Source: Tabrizicola sp. (GTDB taxonomy: Bacteria; Pseudomonadota; Alphaproteobacteria; Rhodobacterales; Rhodobacteraceae). Taken from it: 64,000 nucleotides of DNA. Position numbers and translations under genes: made by a program. Location: the NCBI RefSeq assembly GCF_030694085.1, contig NZ_JAUXZE010000009.1, forward strand, positions 1 to 64,000. Reading direction: 5' to 3'. Below the pieces are notes generated by a model. The model was not told where the DNA came from. It saw nothing but the letters and a program-made list of their open reading frames with translations, and searched no databases. This document shows, in pieces, positions 35,879 through 45,328 of this stretch. How positions within the stretch are numbered: position 1 is the first letter of the stretch; the number at the start of each line of letters is the position of its first letter.

Positions 35879-36193
35879 TCAGGGCATGTAGAAGGCCTCG
35901 ATCAGGGGGATCGCGATGGGGGAGCCGTCGGGGTTCGTGGCCATGATGTCGCCCATGTAGGCCCACCAGCGTTTCATGACCGGGTGGTTGGGCAGGTCGT
36001 CCATTCTGTGGTCGTCTAAGCGTTCGAGGTAGCCGAAGAGGGTCATCGTCTCGCGGTCGAGGTGGATCGAGTAGTTCGAGATGCCTGCGTCCTTCAGAAG
36101 CTGGACAAGATCGGGCCAGATCTCGTCGTGGCGGCGGGTGTATTCGGTCTCCATCCCCGGGTTGAGGCGCATCTTGAAGGCGTGGCGTTGCAT
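35879..36193 (-). CDS. rhaM: L-rhamnose mutarotase
   Basis: 104 residues, the same length as E. coli RhaM; interconverts alpha and beta anomers of L-rhamnose so the isomerase gets the right form. Conserved Tyr18 and His22 in [11 protein letters not shown], the ISNYSIHLD strand, and the [19 protein letters not shown] block with the paired tryptophans. Start at 36193 (ATG overlapping the rhaQ stop); an adjacent ATG at 36196 is also possible. Last gene of rhaRSTPQM. Confidence 0.95.
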   Translation of the reverse strand: MQRHAFKMRLNPGMETEYTRRHDEIWPDLVQLLKDAGISNYSIHLDRETMTLFGYLERLDDHRMDDLPNHPVMKRWWAYMGDIMATNPDGSPIAIPLIEAFYMP

Positions 36194-37149
36194 CATGCGT
36201 CCTTTCTGCGGCGGGCTTTGAAGTCGGAAAGGAGGTTCGGCAGCAGGACCGAGGCGATCAGCAGGGTGCCGATCACGCCGGTCTGCATGTGGCCGGTGAT
36301 GTTCATCAGCCCCATGCCGTTCCTGAGGTTCAGGATGATGAGGATCGACAGCAGGACGCCCACCATGCTGCCCTTGCCGCCGAAGATGCTCACGCCCCCC
36401 AGAAGGACCATGGTGATGATGTCCAGTTCGAACCCGAAGGCGGTGTCGCCGCGAACCGAGCCAAGGCGGGCGGCGTAAAGGAGGCCGCAGAGGGCGGAGA
36501 TCAGAGCGGAGAGGAGAAAGAGGGTGGTTTTGACCCGGGCGACGTTCAGGCCGGAGAAACGGGCGACCTCGGCGTTGGTGCCGATCACGATGACCTGACG
36601 TCCGAAGCTGGAGCGGTGGAGGGTCATGCCGAGAAGGACGAGGAGGACGAAGAACAGGAGGATCGCCAGCGGGATCGGGCCGATCAGGCCTTTTTGCCCA
36701 AGGTCGGTGAACCACTTCGGGAAGTTGCCCAGCGAGTTGTCGGTGACCAGCACCCGGGCGAGGCCGCGGAAGCCGATCAGCATGGCGAGGGTCACGACGA
36801 GGGACGGGATGCCGACGCGGGCGATGAGGACGGCGTTGACGAGGCCTGCCAGCAGCCCGGCGGCGAGGCAGATCGGGATGGCAAGGCCGCCGGGCATCCC
36901 GGCATTGACCATATAGCCGAAAAGGGCCGCCGAAAGACCCATGATCGAGGCGACGGAGAGGTCGATCTCGGCGTTGATGATGACGAGGGTCATGATCAGG
37001 GCGACGATGATCTTCTCGATGGAAAGCTGGAAGAGGTTGATCTGGTTCTGGACCGTCAGGAATTCCGGCGCGAAGCTGGCGTTCAGGGTGAGGGTCGCCA
37101 CGAAGACCGCGAGGAGGCCGGTTTCCCAGGGGGTGAGGAGCCTGGTCAT
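36193..37149 (-). CDS. rhaQ: rhamnose ABC transporter permease RhaQ
   Basis: 318 residues with eight to ten membrane segments, BPD_transp_2 family. The EAA-like cytoplasmic loop is [34 protein letters not shown], and the family glycine-rich stretch is [28 protein letters not shown]. Forms a heterodimer with RhaP, energised by RhaT. ATG at 37149 overlaps the rhaP stop (37146) by 4 bp. Confidence 0.93.
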   Translation of the reverse strand: MTRLLTPWETGLLAVFVATLTLNASFAPEFLTVQNQINLFQLSIEKIIVALIMTLVIINAEIDLSVASIMGLSAALFGYMVNAGMPGGLAIPICLAAGLLAGLVNAVLIARVGIPSLVVTLAMLIGFRGLARVLVTDNSLGNFPKWFTDLGQKGLIGPIPLAILLFFVLLVLLGMTLHRSSFGRQVIVIGTNAEVARFSGLNVARVKTTLFLLSALISALCGLLYAARLGSVRGDTAFGFELDIITMVLLGGVSIFGGKGSMVGVLLSILIILNLRNGMGLMNITGHMQTGVIGTLLIASVLLPNLLSDFKARRRKDA

Positions 37150-38150
37150 TCGGTGCCTCCCTTGCGCATCCGGGTCAACTGGCGGCTGGCCAGGGTGTCG
37201 AGGGTGACCGCGGCCATGATGAGGCCGCCCAGAAGCGCGTCGCGCCAGAATTCCGAGACCACGGCCCAGCGGGTAAGGGAGTTGTCGATGGTGTCGACCA
37301 GAAGCGCGCCCATGAGGACGCCGATCATCGAGCCGGTGCCGCCCATGATCGAGACGCCTCCAACCACTACGGCGGCGATGGATTTCAGCTCGAACCCCAG
37401 GCCCGCGACGACGGTGATGTTGCCGAACTTGGCAAGGAACAGGAAGCCGGAGAGGCCGGCAAAGGCGCCGGAGATGATGAAGGCCGACAGGACCACGCGG
37501 CGGGCGTTGATCCCGGCCATGACGGCGGCGTCGGGGTTGGAACCGACGGCGTAGAAGCGGCGGGCCGGGCGGTAGAAGGTCAGCGCGAGGCCGGTCACCA
37601 GGCAGGCGGCCAGGGCGAGGACGACAGTGACGCGGACGTCGAGGCCGCCGATGGAGAAGGCATTGGCCTGTGGCAGGTTGACCAGCCATTGCGGCAGGCT
37701 TGCGGTGGTGATCGTCTTGGCGTCGGACCATTCGACAAGGAAGCTGCGATAGAGCGCGAGGGTGCCAAGGGTCACGATGATCGCGGGCACGCGGCCGAAG
37801 GCGATGATGATGCCGTTCAGCGCTCCGAACCCGGCGCCTATTGCCATGCAGAGGAGGACCGTCAGGATGGGGTGCAAATCGGGCATCGCGCTGAGGCTTT
37901 GGCCGGCCATGTAGGCGACGACCCCCATGATCGACCCGACCGACAGGTCGATGTTGCGGGTCATGATGACGATGGCCTGCCCCACGGCCAGCGGCAGCAC
38001 CACGGCGGCGGAGGTGCTGATCCGGTTGAACATCCGGGGGGAAAGGTAGCCCTCGATCTGGGTCGCGAAGAACAGGATCGTGGCCATGAGGGCAAGGCCG
38101 AGCGCCAGAAGGCGCAGGGTTTGCGGCGAGGCGCGGGTGAGGAGGGTCAT
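37146..38150 (-). CDS. rhaP: rhamnose ABC transporter permease RhaP
   Basis: 334 residues, BPD_transp_2 family, paralogous to Rha[23 protein letters not shown] early, [35 protein letters not shown] as the coupling loop, and [29 protein letters not shown]. Start at 38150 behind GGAGGG-like sequence; an in-frame ATG at 38201 lies within the spacer. A 157-bp gap holding dispersed element B3 separates it from rhaT, unusual inside an ABC operon. Confidence 0.93.
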   Translation of the reverse strand: MTLLTRASPQTLRLLALGLALMATILFFATQIEGYLSPRMFNRISTSAAVVLPLAVGQAIVIMTRNIDLSVGSIMGVVAYMAGQSLSAMPDLHPILTVLLCMAIGAGFGALNGIIIAFGRVPAIIVTLGTLALYRSFLVEWSDAKTITTASLPQWLVNLPQANAFSIGGLDVRVTVVLALAACLVTGLALTFYRPARRFYAVGSNPDAAVMAGINARRVVLSAFIISGAFAGLSGFLFLAKFGNITVVAGLGFELKSIAAVVVGGVSIMGGTGSMIGVLMGALLVDTIDNSLTRWAVVSEFWRDALLGGLIMAAVTLDTLASRQLTRMRKGGTE

Positions 38151-38173
38151 GCGTGGCCCCCGGTGGAGAGGGC

Positions 38174-38273
38174 GGTTTTCAAATGGAGCGCTGACGCGCA
38201 AGTCTTTTGTCTCGCCTCTGCGCGCGAAGGGCGCGCAACCGGCTCGGATGTTTGCCTCCGGCGGGGATATTTG
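38174..38273 (-). repeat. dispersed modular element, copy B3, in the rhaT-rhaP gap
   Basis: Read on the minus strand: CAAATATCCCCGCCGGAGG, then GAGCCGGTTGCGCGCCCTTC, CGCGCAGAGGCGAGA, CTTGCGCGTCAGCGCTCC and GAAAACC. It matches copy B2 block for block but lacks the central GGGGGGCGAAGCG hairpin. It interrupts the importer operon. Confidence 0.85.
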
Positions 38274-38307
38274 GAGACAGATGAATGGGTGTCAGGGTGG
38301 CGCGCGG

Positions 38308-39819
38308 TCATGCGGCGGGTCGCTCTGCTGTGGCTTGCCCGGCAGCCATGGCGATGACGCGTTCCTGGCTGGCGTCCTCGATCGGCAGGATGCCGGCCTG
38401 GCGGCCTTCGCGCATGACGAGGACGCGGTCGGCGAGAGCGAGGACTTCGGGCAGGTCGGAGGAGATGACGAGGATCGCGACGCCTTCGGCGGCCAGTTGG
38501 CGGATGATCGCGTGAACCTCGGCCTTGGCGCCGACGTCGATGCCGCGGGTGGGTTCGTCGAAGATCAGGACGCGGGGTTTCGTCTCCAGCCATTTGGCCA
38601 GCATCACCTTTTGCTGGTTGCCACCTGACAGTTTGCCGACCTCGGTCGTCGTGTCGGGGGAGCGGATGGCGAGGCGCTTGCGGTAGGTTTCGGCCATTGC
38701 GGATTCCGCCTGGCGATCGATAAGGCCGAAGGGTTTGAGGAGTTTCTTCAAGCTTGCGAGCGAAATGTTGGCGAAGATCGGCAGCGGCATGGCGAGGCCA
38801 AGCTTGCGGCGGTCTTCGGACACATAGGCGATCCCGAGATCCATCGCCTGTTGCGGTGTGGTGATGCGGACTTCGGTCCCGGCGAGGGTGATGGTGCCCG
38901 TCGTCGCCGGGGCGATGCCGAAGAGGGAGAGGGCGACATCGGTGCGCCGCGCGCCGACGAGGCCGGCGAGGCAGAGGACCTCACCCTTTGCGAGGTCGAA
39001 GGTGATGCCCTTGAAGACACCTGCGCAGGCGAGGTCTTTCACCGAGAGGAGGGTTTCCCCGTGCGGGTTGGCGGCGGTCTTGACGGCGAAGCTTTCCAGC
39101 GCGCGGCCGACCATGTCCTTGACAAGGCCGTCTTCGGTGACCTCGGCGATGGGTTTCGTGCTGATGTGCTGGCCGTCGCGGATCACGGTGACGCGGTCGG
39201 CGATGCGGAAGATCTCATCCAGGCGGTGGCTGATGTAGATGACGGCGACGCCCTGGGCCTTGAGCGCGCGGGCGATGTCGAGGAGGCGGGCGACTTCGTG
39301 GGCGGACAGCGATGCGGTCGGTTCGTCCATGATCAGGACCTTGACCTTCAGCGAAAGGGCGCGGGCGATTTCCACGGTCTGTTGTTCGGCCAAGGTGAGG
39401 CCCGATGCGGCGCGGCGGACGTCGAGTTTGACGCCTAGGGGGGCGATGAGGGCCTGCGCTTCGGCGTAGATTTCGGACCAGCGCATGATGCGGCCCTTGG
39501 CGCGGTTCGAGATGAAGATGTTCTCGGCGACGTTGAGGTCGGGGAAGACCATCGGTTCCTGATAGATCGCGGCGATGCCTGCGTCCTGGGCGGCCTGGGT
39601 GGATCGCAGGGTGACGGGCTGGCCGTCGACCAGGATCAAGCCTGCGTCAGGCTGGTGGACGCCGGTCATCATCTTGATGAGGGTCGACTTGCCTGCGCCG
39701 TTTTCGCCGACGATGGCGTGGACCTCACCCGGCATGACCGACAAGGACATGTCCTTCAGCGCCTGGGTGGCGGCGAAGGATTTGGACAGGCCTTGCAGTT
39801 CCAGGACCGGCTGGGTCAT
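38308..39819 (-). CDS. rhaT: rhamnose ABC transporter ATPase RhaT
   Basis: 503 residues with two tandem ABC domains, as in ribose-type importers. The first has a normal Walker A ([11 protein letters not shown]), signature [15 protein letters not shown] and Walker [12 protein letters not shown]. The second has the usual degenerate Walker A ([14 protein letters not shown]) and a good [15 protein letters not shown] signature with [12 protein letters not shown]. Only the first site would hydrolyse ATP efficiently. Not to be confused with E. coli RhaT, a proton symporter. Start at 39819 gives the family N terminus [12 protein letters not shown]. Confidence 0.94.
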   Translation of the reverse strand: MTQPVLELQGLSKSFAATQALKDMSLSVMPGEVHAIVGENGAGKSTLIKMMTGVHQPDAGLILVDGQPVTLRSTQAAQDAGIAAIYQEPMVFPDLNVAENIFISNRAKGRIMRWSEIYAEAQALIAPLGVKLDVRRAASGLTLAEQQTVEIARALSLKVKVLIMDEPTASLSAHEVARLLDIARALKAQGVAVIYISHRLDEIFRIADRVTVIRDGQHISTKPIAEVTEDGLVKDMVGRALESFAVKTAANPHGETLLSVKDLACAGVFKGITFDLAKGEVLCLAGLVGARRTDVALSLFGIAPATTGTITLAGTEVRITTPQQAMDLGIAYVSEDRRKLGLAMPLPIFANISLASLKKLLKPFGLIDRQAESAMAETYRKRLAIRSPDTTTEVGKLSGGNQQKVMLAKWLETKPRVLIFDEPTRGIDVGAKAEVHAIIRQLAAEGVAILVISSDLPEVLALADRVLVMREGRQAGILPIEDASQERVIAMAAGQATAERPAA

Positions 39820-39845
39820 GGGGTTTTCCGATGCGAGAAGGGGAA

Positions 39846-39869
39846 GGGGGCCGCGCATGGGCGGCCCCC
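39846..39869 (-). terminator. hairpin between rhaS and rhaT
   Basis: Perfect 9-bp stem GGGGGCCGC / GCGGCCCCC with a 6-nt loop. Placed after the binding-protein gene it would act as attenuator or 3' mRNA shield, giving more RhaS than RhaT/P/Q, as is usual in such operons. Confidence 0.75.
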
Positions 39870-39886
39870 AGGGAGCAAAGGCGGCC

Positions 39887-40936
39887 TTAGTTGGCGGCGG
39901 CTTCGACGTTGTCCTTGGTGTAGACCGTGAACGGCCCCATCAGGATACGCTTGGCACCGGCGCGGCCCGGGTCTTCCTCGATCTTGAAGCTGCCCATGCG
40001 GCCGGCGGTGAATTCCTCGCCAACCTCGCCTTTGATGGCTCCGGTCGCGAGGGCGTAGGACGCCTGGTAGGTCAGATAGCCGAGGTCGACGAAGCTCCAC
40101 AGCGCGAAGGCGGGGGCGCAGCCGTTGAGAGAGTAGCTGACCATTTCGGCGGGCAGGCCGAGGCCGGAGACCTTGACCTTTTCGCACAGGCCCTCGTCCT
40201 GCATGGCCTTGGCGGCGGCGACGATGCCGACGGTGGTGGGGGCCATGATGACCTTGAGGTCAGGGTACTTGTCCACGAGGCCGAGGGCCTTGTTGTAGGA
40301 TTCCTCGGACTGGTCGTTGCCGTAGACGACGTCGACCAGCTTCAGGTCCTTGTACTTGGCATCGGCGGCCATCGTGCCCTTCATCGCTTCGATCCAGGCG
40401 TTCTGGTTCGAGGCGTCGGGGGAGGCCGACAGGATCGCGACTTCACCCGCACCACCGGCCAGGTCAAAGGCCATGTCGGCCATCACGACACCGATGGAGC
40501 CGAAGTCGACCTGGGCGACGAAGAAGGCCTCGCCCGCGCCGTTCGGGATCGGGCTGTCCCAGGTCACGACCCTGGTGCCGGCAGCGGCGGCGGCTTCGGC
40601 GGCGGGGGCGATCTGGTCGCCCGCGTTGTTCGACAGCATCACGACATGCTGCTTCTGGGTGGTCGCCGTGGTGAGCATCTCGATCTGACCGGCCGCCGAG
40701 TTTTCCGGGGTCGGGCCGATGAATTCCAGCTTGCCGGTCGAGCCAAGCTCGGCTGCGGCTTCCTGAGCACCGCGGTTTGCCTGGTCGAAGGGCAGGATGC
40801 CGAGGAATTTCGGCAGGAGGACGGCGTTGACCTCTTGCCCCGGCGTTGCGGTGACAGCTTCGGCGAACGCGGTCGAGCCCATCAGGCTGGCCGCAAGACC
40901 CGCCGCAAGGGCAAGGCCGGAAAGTTTCATCATCAT
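39887..40936 (-). CDS. rhaS: rhamnose-binding periplasmic protein RhaS
   Basis: 349 residues with signal peptide (cut after STAFA, residue 25). Periplasmic-binding fold of the ribose type: [47 protein letters not shown], and [30 protein letters not shown]. The organisation (secreted binder upstream of RhaT/P/Q) and homology to Rhizobium RhaS fix the substrate as rhamnose with good likelihood, though short rhamnosides could also bind. 41 bp after rhaR. Confidence 0.93.
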   Translation of the reverse strand: MMMKLSGLALAAGLAASLMGSTAFAEAVTATPGQEVNAVLLPKFLGILPFDQANRGAQEAAAELGSTGKLEFIGPTPENSAAGQIEMLTTATTQKQHVVMLSNNAGDQIAPAAEAAAAAGTRVVTWDSPIPNGAGEAFFVAQVDFGSIGVVMADMAFDLAGGAGEVAILSASPDASNQNAWIEAMKGTMAADAKYKDLKLVDVVYGNDQSEESYNKALGLVDKYPDLKVIMAPTTVGIVAAAKAMQDEGLCEKVKVSGLGLPAEMVSYSLNGCAPAFALWSFVDLGYLTYQASYALATGAIKGEVGEEFTAGRMGSFKIEEDPGRAGAKRILMGPFTVYTKDNVEAAAN

Positions 40937-40977
40937 TGGTAGTCTCCTCCCGTTTTGTTATGCCTGCCGTGCCCTCC

Positions 40978-41805
40978 TCAGGCCGCGGTCAGGACCTTCG
41001 CTTCCTTAGGGTCGATCAGGATCACCTCGACACCCAGTTGTCGCAGGTGATCCAGCATGTGCGGCGGCGCGCCCGTGTCGGTGACCAGCGTGGTGACGCG
41101 GGTCAGGGGGCAGACCACCATGTTGCCGCGCGCCTCGAACTTGGAGCTGTCGGCGACGACAATCAGGTTTTCGGTGCGGGTCAGAAGCTTGGCTTCGGCC
41201 CGGGCCACCAGCGGGTCGCTTTCAATGATGCCCAAGGGCGTGATCGAATAGCAGGACATGAACATCTTCGACGCGGCGAAGTGCTGGATCGCGTCTTCGT
41301 CGAAGGGGGAAAGGATGATCCCGGCCTCACGGTAAAGCTCACCCCCCGGCAGGACGACGCGGTTCATCGAATGGCTGATAAGCTCCTGCGCGATGGGGAA
41401 AGAGTTGGTCAGAACCTGCATCCGGTGCTGGCGCAGGCATTGCGCCATGAACCATGTGGTCGAGCCCGCGTTCAGGATGATCGAGTCGCCGTCCTGGCAG
41501 AGGTCGGCCGCGCCACAGGCGACTGCGCGCTTCAGATCGGCGTTCAACGTCTGGCTGGCGTCGAAGGACGGCGCAGTCAGAGGTGTCTGGCCCGAGGCGA
41601 CCGATTCCGCGCCACCGTGGACGCGGCGAAGTTGGCCAGAGTCTTCCAGTTTTGCAAGGTCGCGGCGCAGGGTGGCGACCGAAGCCCCGGTCACTCCCAC
41701 CAGATCGGCGACGCGGACAATGCCGCGATCCCGCAGGCGGGTCAGGATCAACTGCCATCTTTCGCGTTCGTGCATCATGGACGGAAGGCTGTCAGAATCG
41801 CTCAT
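40978..41805 (-). CDS. rhaR: DeoR family regulator of rhamnose genes (RhaR)
   Basis: About 275 residues. DeoR-type N-terminal winged helix (MMHERERWQLILTRLRDRGIVRVADLVGVTGASVATLRRDLAKLEDSG) with the RRVHGGA stretch, then the DeoRC sensor domain (DGDSIILNAGSTTWFMAQCL, the LTNSFPIAQEL block, and SSKFEARGN). It would sense a phosphorylated intermediate, probably rhamnulose-1-phosphate, and repress both divergent units. Start at 41805; ATGs at 41778/41775 are alternatives and match the usual family start. First gene of rhaRSTPQM. Confidence 0.88.
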   Translation of the reverse strand: MSDSDSLPSMMHERERWQLILTRLRDRGIVRVADLVGVTGASVATLRRDLAKLEDSGQLRRVHGGAESVASGQTPLTAPSFDASQTLNADLKRAVACGAADLCQDGDSIILNAGSTTWFMAQCLRQHRMQVLTNSFPIAQELISHSMNRVVLPGGELYREAGIILSPFDEDAIQHFAASKMFMSCYSITPLGIIESDPLVARAEAKLLTRTENLIVVADSSKFEARGNMVVCPLTRVTTLVTDTGAPPHMLDHLRQLGVEVILIDPKEAKVLTAA

Positions 41806-41865
41806 ATCCGTCAACAAACAATCGCAATGCTGCATTGCGGAAAGGTCTCTGCGGCGCAGAATGGT

Positions 41866-41903
41866 GTTTCGTGATTGACTGTGAGCGTTTCGTCCCTATC
41901 CTT
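41866..41903 (+). promoter_or_regulatory. rhaD promoter with direct-repeat operator
   Basis: GTTTCG occurs at 41866-41871 and 41887-41892, exactly 21 bp apart (two helical turns). Between and after them TTGACT (41875-41880), 16 bp, TATCCT (41897-41902) forms a plausible promoter. DeoR regulators often bind spaced direct repeats, so this is the likely RhaR operator. Confidence 0.55.
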
Positions 41904-41935
41904 GGCCGCAACTCCTTTCAGCCAAAGTCGGACCG

Positions 41936-44005
41936 ATGACCCAGGAAATCACCCTAAAGTCCCTGTGGGACGACGCTTATGCCGCCACTTTGGACGAGCC
42001 GGGCAAGCTGCTCTACCGCTCGAACCTTCTGGGATCGGACCTTCGAATCACCAACTTCGGGGGCGGGAACACCAGCGCCAAGGTCACGCACAAGGACCCG
42101 CTGTCGGGGGATGACGTGCAGGTCCTGTGGGTCAAGGGGTCGGGCGGGGACATCGGGTCGATGAAGCTGGACGGCTTCGCCACGCTTTACATGACCAAGC
42201 TGATGCAGCTGCGGGCGCAGTACCGGGGGCTGGATCAGGAAGACGCGATGGTCGCGGCGCTGGGGCACACGATCTTCAACCTGAACCCCCGCGCGCCGTC
42301 GATTGACACCTGGCTGCATGGGTTCGTGCCCTTTGCCCATGTCGATCACGTCCACTCCGACGCGGTGATCGCGATTGCGGCCTCGGCGGATCAGGTGCGG
42401 CTGACGCAGGAGATCTTTGGCGGTGAGCTTGGCTATCTGCCCTGGCAACGGCCGGGGATCGACCTGGGGATCAAGCTGGGCCGGATGGCCGAGGAGAACC
42501 CGAAGCTGAAAGGCGTGGTGCTGGGCCAACATGGGCTGTTCACCTGGGCGGACACGGCGAAGGACTGCTACCTCTTGACGCTGGAGATGATCAATCGCGC
42601 GGCGGTCTGGCTGGACGCGAACGTGAAGCGGCCGGTGTTTGGCGGCGAGAAGGTGGCCTCATTGCCCGCTGAAGACCGCAAGGCCACCGCACGGCGGCTG
42701 ATGCCGCTGATCCGGGGGCGCATCTCGGGCGGGGCGCATATGGTGGGGCATTTCACCGACGCGCCAGAGGTGCTGGAGTTTGTGAACTCTCATTCGCTTA
42801 AGCAACTGGCACCGATGGGAACCTCTTGCCCGGACCACTTCCTGCGGACGAAGATCAAGCCTTTGGTGGTGCCTGCGGACGCCGACACCGACGCGCTGGA
42901 CGGGCTAATCGCCGGGTATCGGGCGGACTATGCGGCCTACTACGACCGCTGCAAGCGGCCCAACTCGCCTGCGATGCGGGACCCCAACGCGGTGATCTAT
43001 CTGATCCCCGGAGTGGGGATGCTGTCCTTTGCCAAGGACAAGGCGACCGCCCGCGTCTCAGCTGAATTCTACGTCAATGCGATAAACGTGATGCGGGGGT
43101 CTTCGGGCGTTTCCCACTATCAGGGCCTGCCCGAACAGGAAGCCTTCGACATCGAATACTGGCTACTGGAAGAGGCCAAGCTGCAGCGGATGCCGAAGCC
43201 GAAGGCGATGCAGGGCCGGGTCGCCTTTATCACCGGGGGGGCTGGCGGGATCGGGTCGGCCAGCGCCGAACGCTTGCTGCGCGAGGGCTGCAACGTCGTG
43301 CTGGCCGACATCGACCAGACCGCGCTGGATGAGGTCGTGGCGGGGTTCGCCAAGCGGTATGGCCGCGACATGGTGCGGGGCGTGGTGATGGACGTGACCA
43401 GTGAAGCGGCGGTCATCGCGGCGGTGGAATACACGGTCAGCGAATACGGCGGGCTGGATGCGCTGGTGAACAACGCCGGGATCACCAGTGCCGCGGCGGT
43501 CGAGGATACGACGCTTGCGATGTGGAACAAGACGATGGACATCCTGTCCACCGGCTATTTCCTTGTGGGGCGTGAGGGCTATCGCGTTCTGAAGGCTCAG
43601 GGAATCGGCGGGTCGATGGTGTTCATCTCGTCGAAGAACGGGGTGGCGGCGTCGCCCGGCGCGTCGGCCTATTGCACGGCCAAGGCGGCGGAAATCCACC
43701 TTGCGCGCTGCATGGCGCTGGAGGGGGCTCCGCTGGGCATCAGGGTCAACGTGGTGAACCCGGACGCCGTCCTGCGCGGGTCGAAGATCTGGAAGGGCGA
43801 GTGGTCGGAGCAGCGCGCGGCGTCGAACAAGATCGCCGTGTCGGAGCTGGAGGAGCACTACCGCAAGCGCAGCCTGTTGCAGCGGTCGGTCTTCCCCGAG
43901 GACATCGCCGAGGGGGTCTATTTCTTCGCCTCGGACCTGTCGGCGAAATCGACGGGCAATTTCCTGAACGTGGACGCGGGCAATGCCGTGTCCTTCACGC
44001 GCTAG
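41936..44005 (+). CDS. rhaD: bifunctional rhamnulose-1-phosphate aldolase / L-lactaldehyde dehydrogenase (short-chain type)
   Basis: 689 residues in two domains. Residues 1-400 are a class II aldolase/adducin domain with its zinc histidines (AHVDHVHSDAV and GQHGLFTW), splitting L-rhamnulose-1-phosphate into DHAP and L-lactaldehyde. Residues 425-689 are a short-chain dehydrogenase with the NAD motif FITGGAGGIGSA, NNAG and catalytic YCTAK, which oxidises lactaldehyde. This fusion replaces separate RhaD and AldA and is typical of Rhizobium-type loci. First gene of a five-gene run. Confidence 0.95.
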   Translation: MTQEITLKSLWDDAYAATLDEPGKLLYRSNLLGSDLRITNFGGGNTSAKVTHKDPLSGDDVQVLWVKGSGGDIGSMKLDGFATLYMTKLMQLRAQYRGLDQEDAMVAALGHTIFNLNPRAPSIDTWLHGFVPFAHVDHVHSDAVIAIAASADQVRLTQEIFGGELGYLPWQRPGIDLGIKLGRMAEENPKLKGVVLGQHGLFTWADTAKDCYLLTLEMINRAAVWLDANVKRPVFGGEKVASLPAEDRKATARRLMPLIRGRISGGAHMVGHFTDAPEVLEFVNSHSLKQLAPMGTSCPDHFLRTKIKPLVVPADADTDALDGLIAGYRADYAAYYDRCKRPNSPAMRDPNAVIYLIPGVGMLSFAKDKATARVSAEFYVNAINVMRGSSGVSHYQGLPEQEAFDIEYWLLEEAKLQRMPKPKAMQGRVAFITGGAGGIGSASAERLLREGCNVVLADIDQTALDEVVAGFAKRYGRDMVRGVVMDVTSEAAVIAAVEYTVSEYGGLDALVNNAGITSAAAVEDTTLAMWNKTMDILSTGYFLVGREGYRVLKAQGIGGSMVFISSKNGVAASPGASAYCTAKAAEIHLARCMALEGAPLGIRVNVVNPDAVLRGSKIWKGEWSEQRAASNKIAVSELEEHYRKRSLLQRSVFPEDIAEGVYFFASDLSAKSTGNFLNVDAGNAVSFTR

Positions 44006-44014
44006 GGGGCGGGG

Positions 44015-45301
44015 ATGCTGATTTCCGAAGATCTGGTCGGGTCGCTGAACGAAGCGGCGCGGGTTGCGCATGAGGATGAGTTTGGCGCTTTGGGGCGGAA
44101 GCTTCAACGGCGTGGCCTGGACATCGAGGCGGTTGTGGCCCGCGCGATAGCCTGGTCGGTCGCGGTGCCGACCTGGGGCGTGGGCACCGGGGGCACCCGG
44201 TTCGCGCGGTTTCCGGGGCGTGGGGAGCCTCGGGGCATCCACGACAAGCTGGCCGATTGCGGCGTGATCCAGCAGTTGACGCGGGGGACGCGGACGGTCA
44301 GCCCGCATATCCCGTGGGACAAGGTTTCCGACTACAACGCGCTGCGGCAAGAGGCGGCGCAGTACGGGCTGGGGTTCGATGCGGTGAATTCGAACACCTT
44401 CCAGGACCAGACGGATCAGGCGCTGTCCTATCGCTACGGATCGTTGGCGAACGCCCGTTCGGATATCCGCGCGCAGGCGGTGGCGCATAACATCGAGTGC
44501 ATCGAGATCGGTAAGGCTTTGGGGGCCCCTGCGCTGACGGTCTGGATCGGGGACGGCACCAACTTTGCAGGACAGCAAAGCCTTTCGAAGATGTTCGAGA
44601 ACTACCTGTCGGCGATGGAGGAGGTCTATGCGGCCCTGCCCCCGTCGATGGCAATGTTCATCGAGCACAAGATGTACGAGCCGGCGTTCTACTCGACGGT
44701 GATCTCGGACTGGGGGTCGTCCCTGATGGCCGCGCAAGCCCTTGGGCCACAGGCGAAATGCCTTGTGGACCTTGGTCACCACGCCCCCAACGTGAACATC
44801 GAACAGATCGTCGCGCGGCTGGTGCATGTCGGGCGGCTGGCCGGGTTCCATTTCAACGATTCGAAGTACGGGGATGACGATCTGGACGCAGGCTCGGTCG
44901 ATCCGTTCCGGCTGTTTCTGGTCTTCAACGAACTGGTCGAGGCGGAGCTGCGCGGGGCCAAAGGGTTCAACCCCAGCTACATGATCGACCAGAGCCACAA
45001 CGTCACTGATCCGATCGAAAGCCTGATGGGAAGCGCAGTGGAGATCGCGCGGGCCTATGTGCAGGCGTCGCTGGTGGACCGGAAGGCCCTGGCCGAGGCG
45101 CAGGACGCGAATGACGTGATGGCCGCGCATCGTTGCCTGAAGGCGGGGTTTCTGACCGACGTCTCGCCGATTCTGGCCGAGGCGCGGATGCGGCAGGGCG
45201 GGGCTTACGATCCCATCGCGGCCTACCGGGCGTCAGGCTACCGCGAGCGGGTGGCGAACGAGCGGCCGGAGGTGAAGGGGTCGTCGTCCGGCATCGTGTA
45301 G
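44015..45301 (+). CDS. rhaI: L-rhamnose isomerase, Rhizobium/Pseudomonas type
   Basis: 428 residues, xylose-isomerase-like TIM barrel. Metal and substrate residues appear in TVWIGDGTNFAGQQ, MFIEHKMYEPAFY, CLVDLGHHAPNVN and GFHFNDSKYGDDDLDAGS, an array of Glu/Asp/His expected for the two-metal site. Converts L-rhamnose to L-rhamnulose. The broad-specificity P. stutzeri enzyme belongs to the same group. Starts 9 bp after rhaD. Confidence 0.94.
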   Translation: MLISEDLVGSLNEAARVAHEDEFGALGRKLQRRGLDIEAVVARAIAWSVAVPTWGVGTGGTRFARFPGRGEPRGIHDKLADCGVIQQLTRGTRTVSPHIPWDKVSDYNALRQEAAQYGLGFDAVNSNTFQDQTDQALSYRYGSLANARSDIRAQAVAHNIECIEIGKALGAPALTVWIGDGTNFAGQQSLSKMFENYLSAMEEVYAALPPSMAMFIEHKMYEPAFYSTVISDWGSSLMAAQALGPQAKCLVDLGHHAPNVNIEQIVARLVHVGRLAGFHFNDSKYGDDDLDAGSVDPFRLFLVFNELVEAELRGAKGFNPSYMIDQSHNVTDPIESLMGSAVEIARAYVQASLVDRKALAEAQDANDVMAAHRCLKAGFLTDVSPILAEARMRQGGAYDPIAAYRASGYRERVANERPEVKGSSSGIV

Positions 45302-45328
45302 GTCCGCACCGGAGGGGAGGCCGGTTGG

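Noticed and set aside
34332..35966. 544-codon antisense frame over rhaK and tRNA-Arg
   Set aside because: It would run through a tRNA gene and is composed of Arg/Pro/His; rhaK on the other strand is clear.
43163..45130. 655-codon antisense open frame across rhaD and rhaI
   Set aside because: Mirror frame of two confidently assigned enzymes; low-complexity Arg/His/Pro composition and no ribosome binding site.
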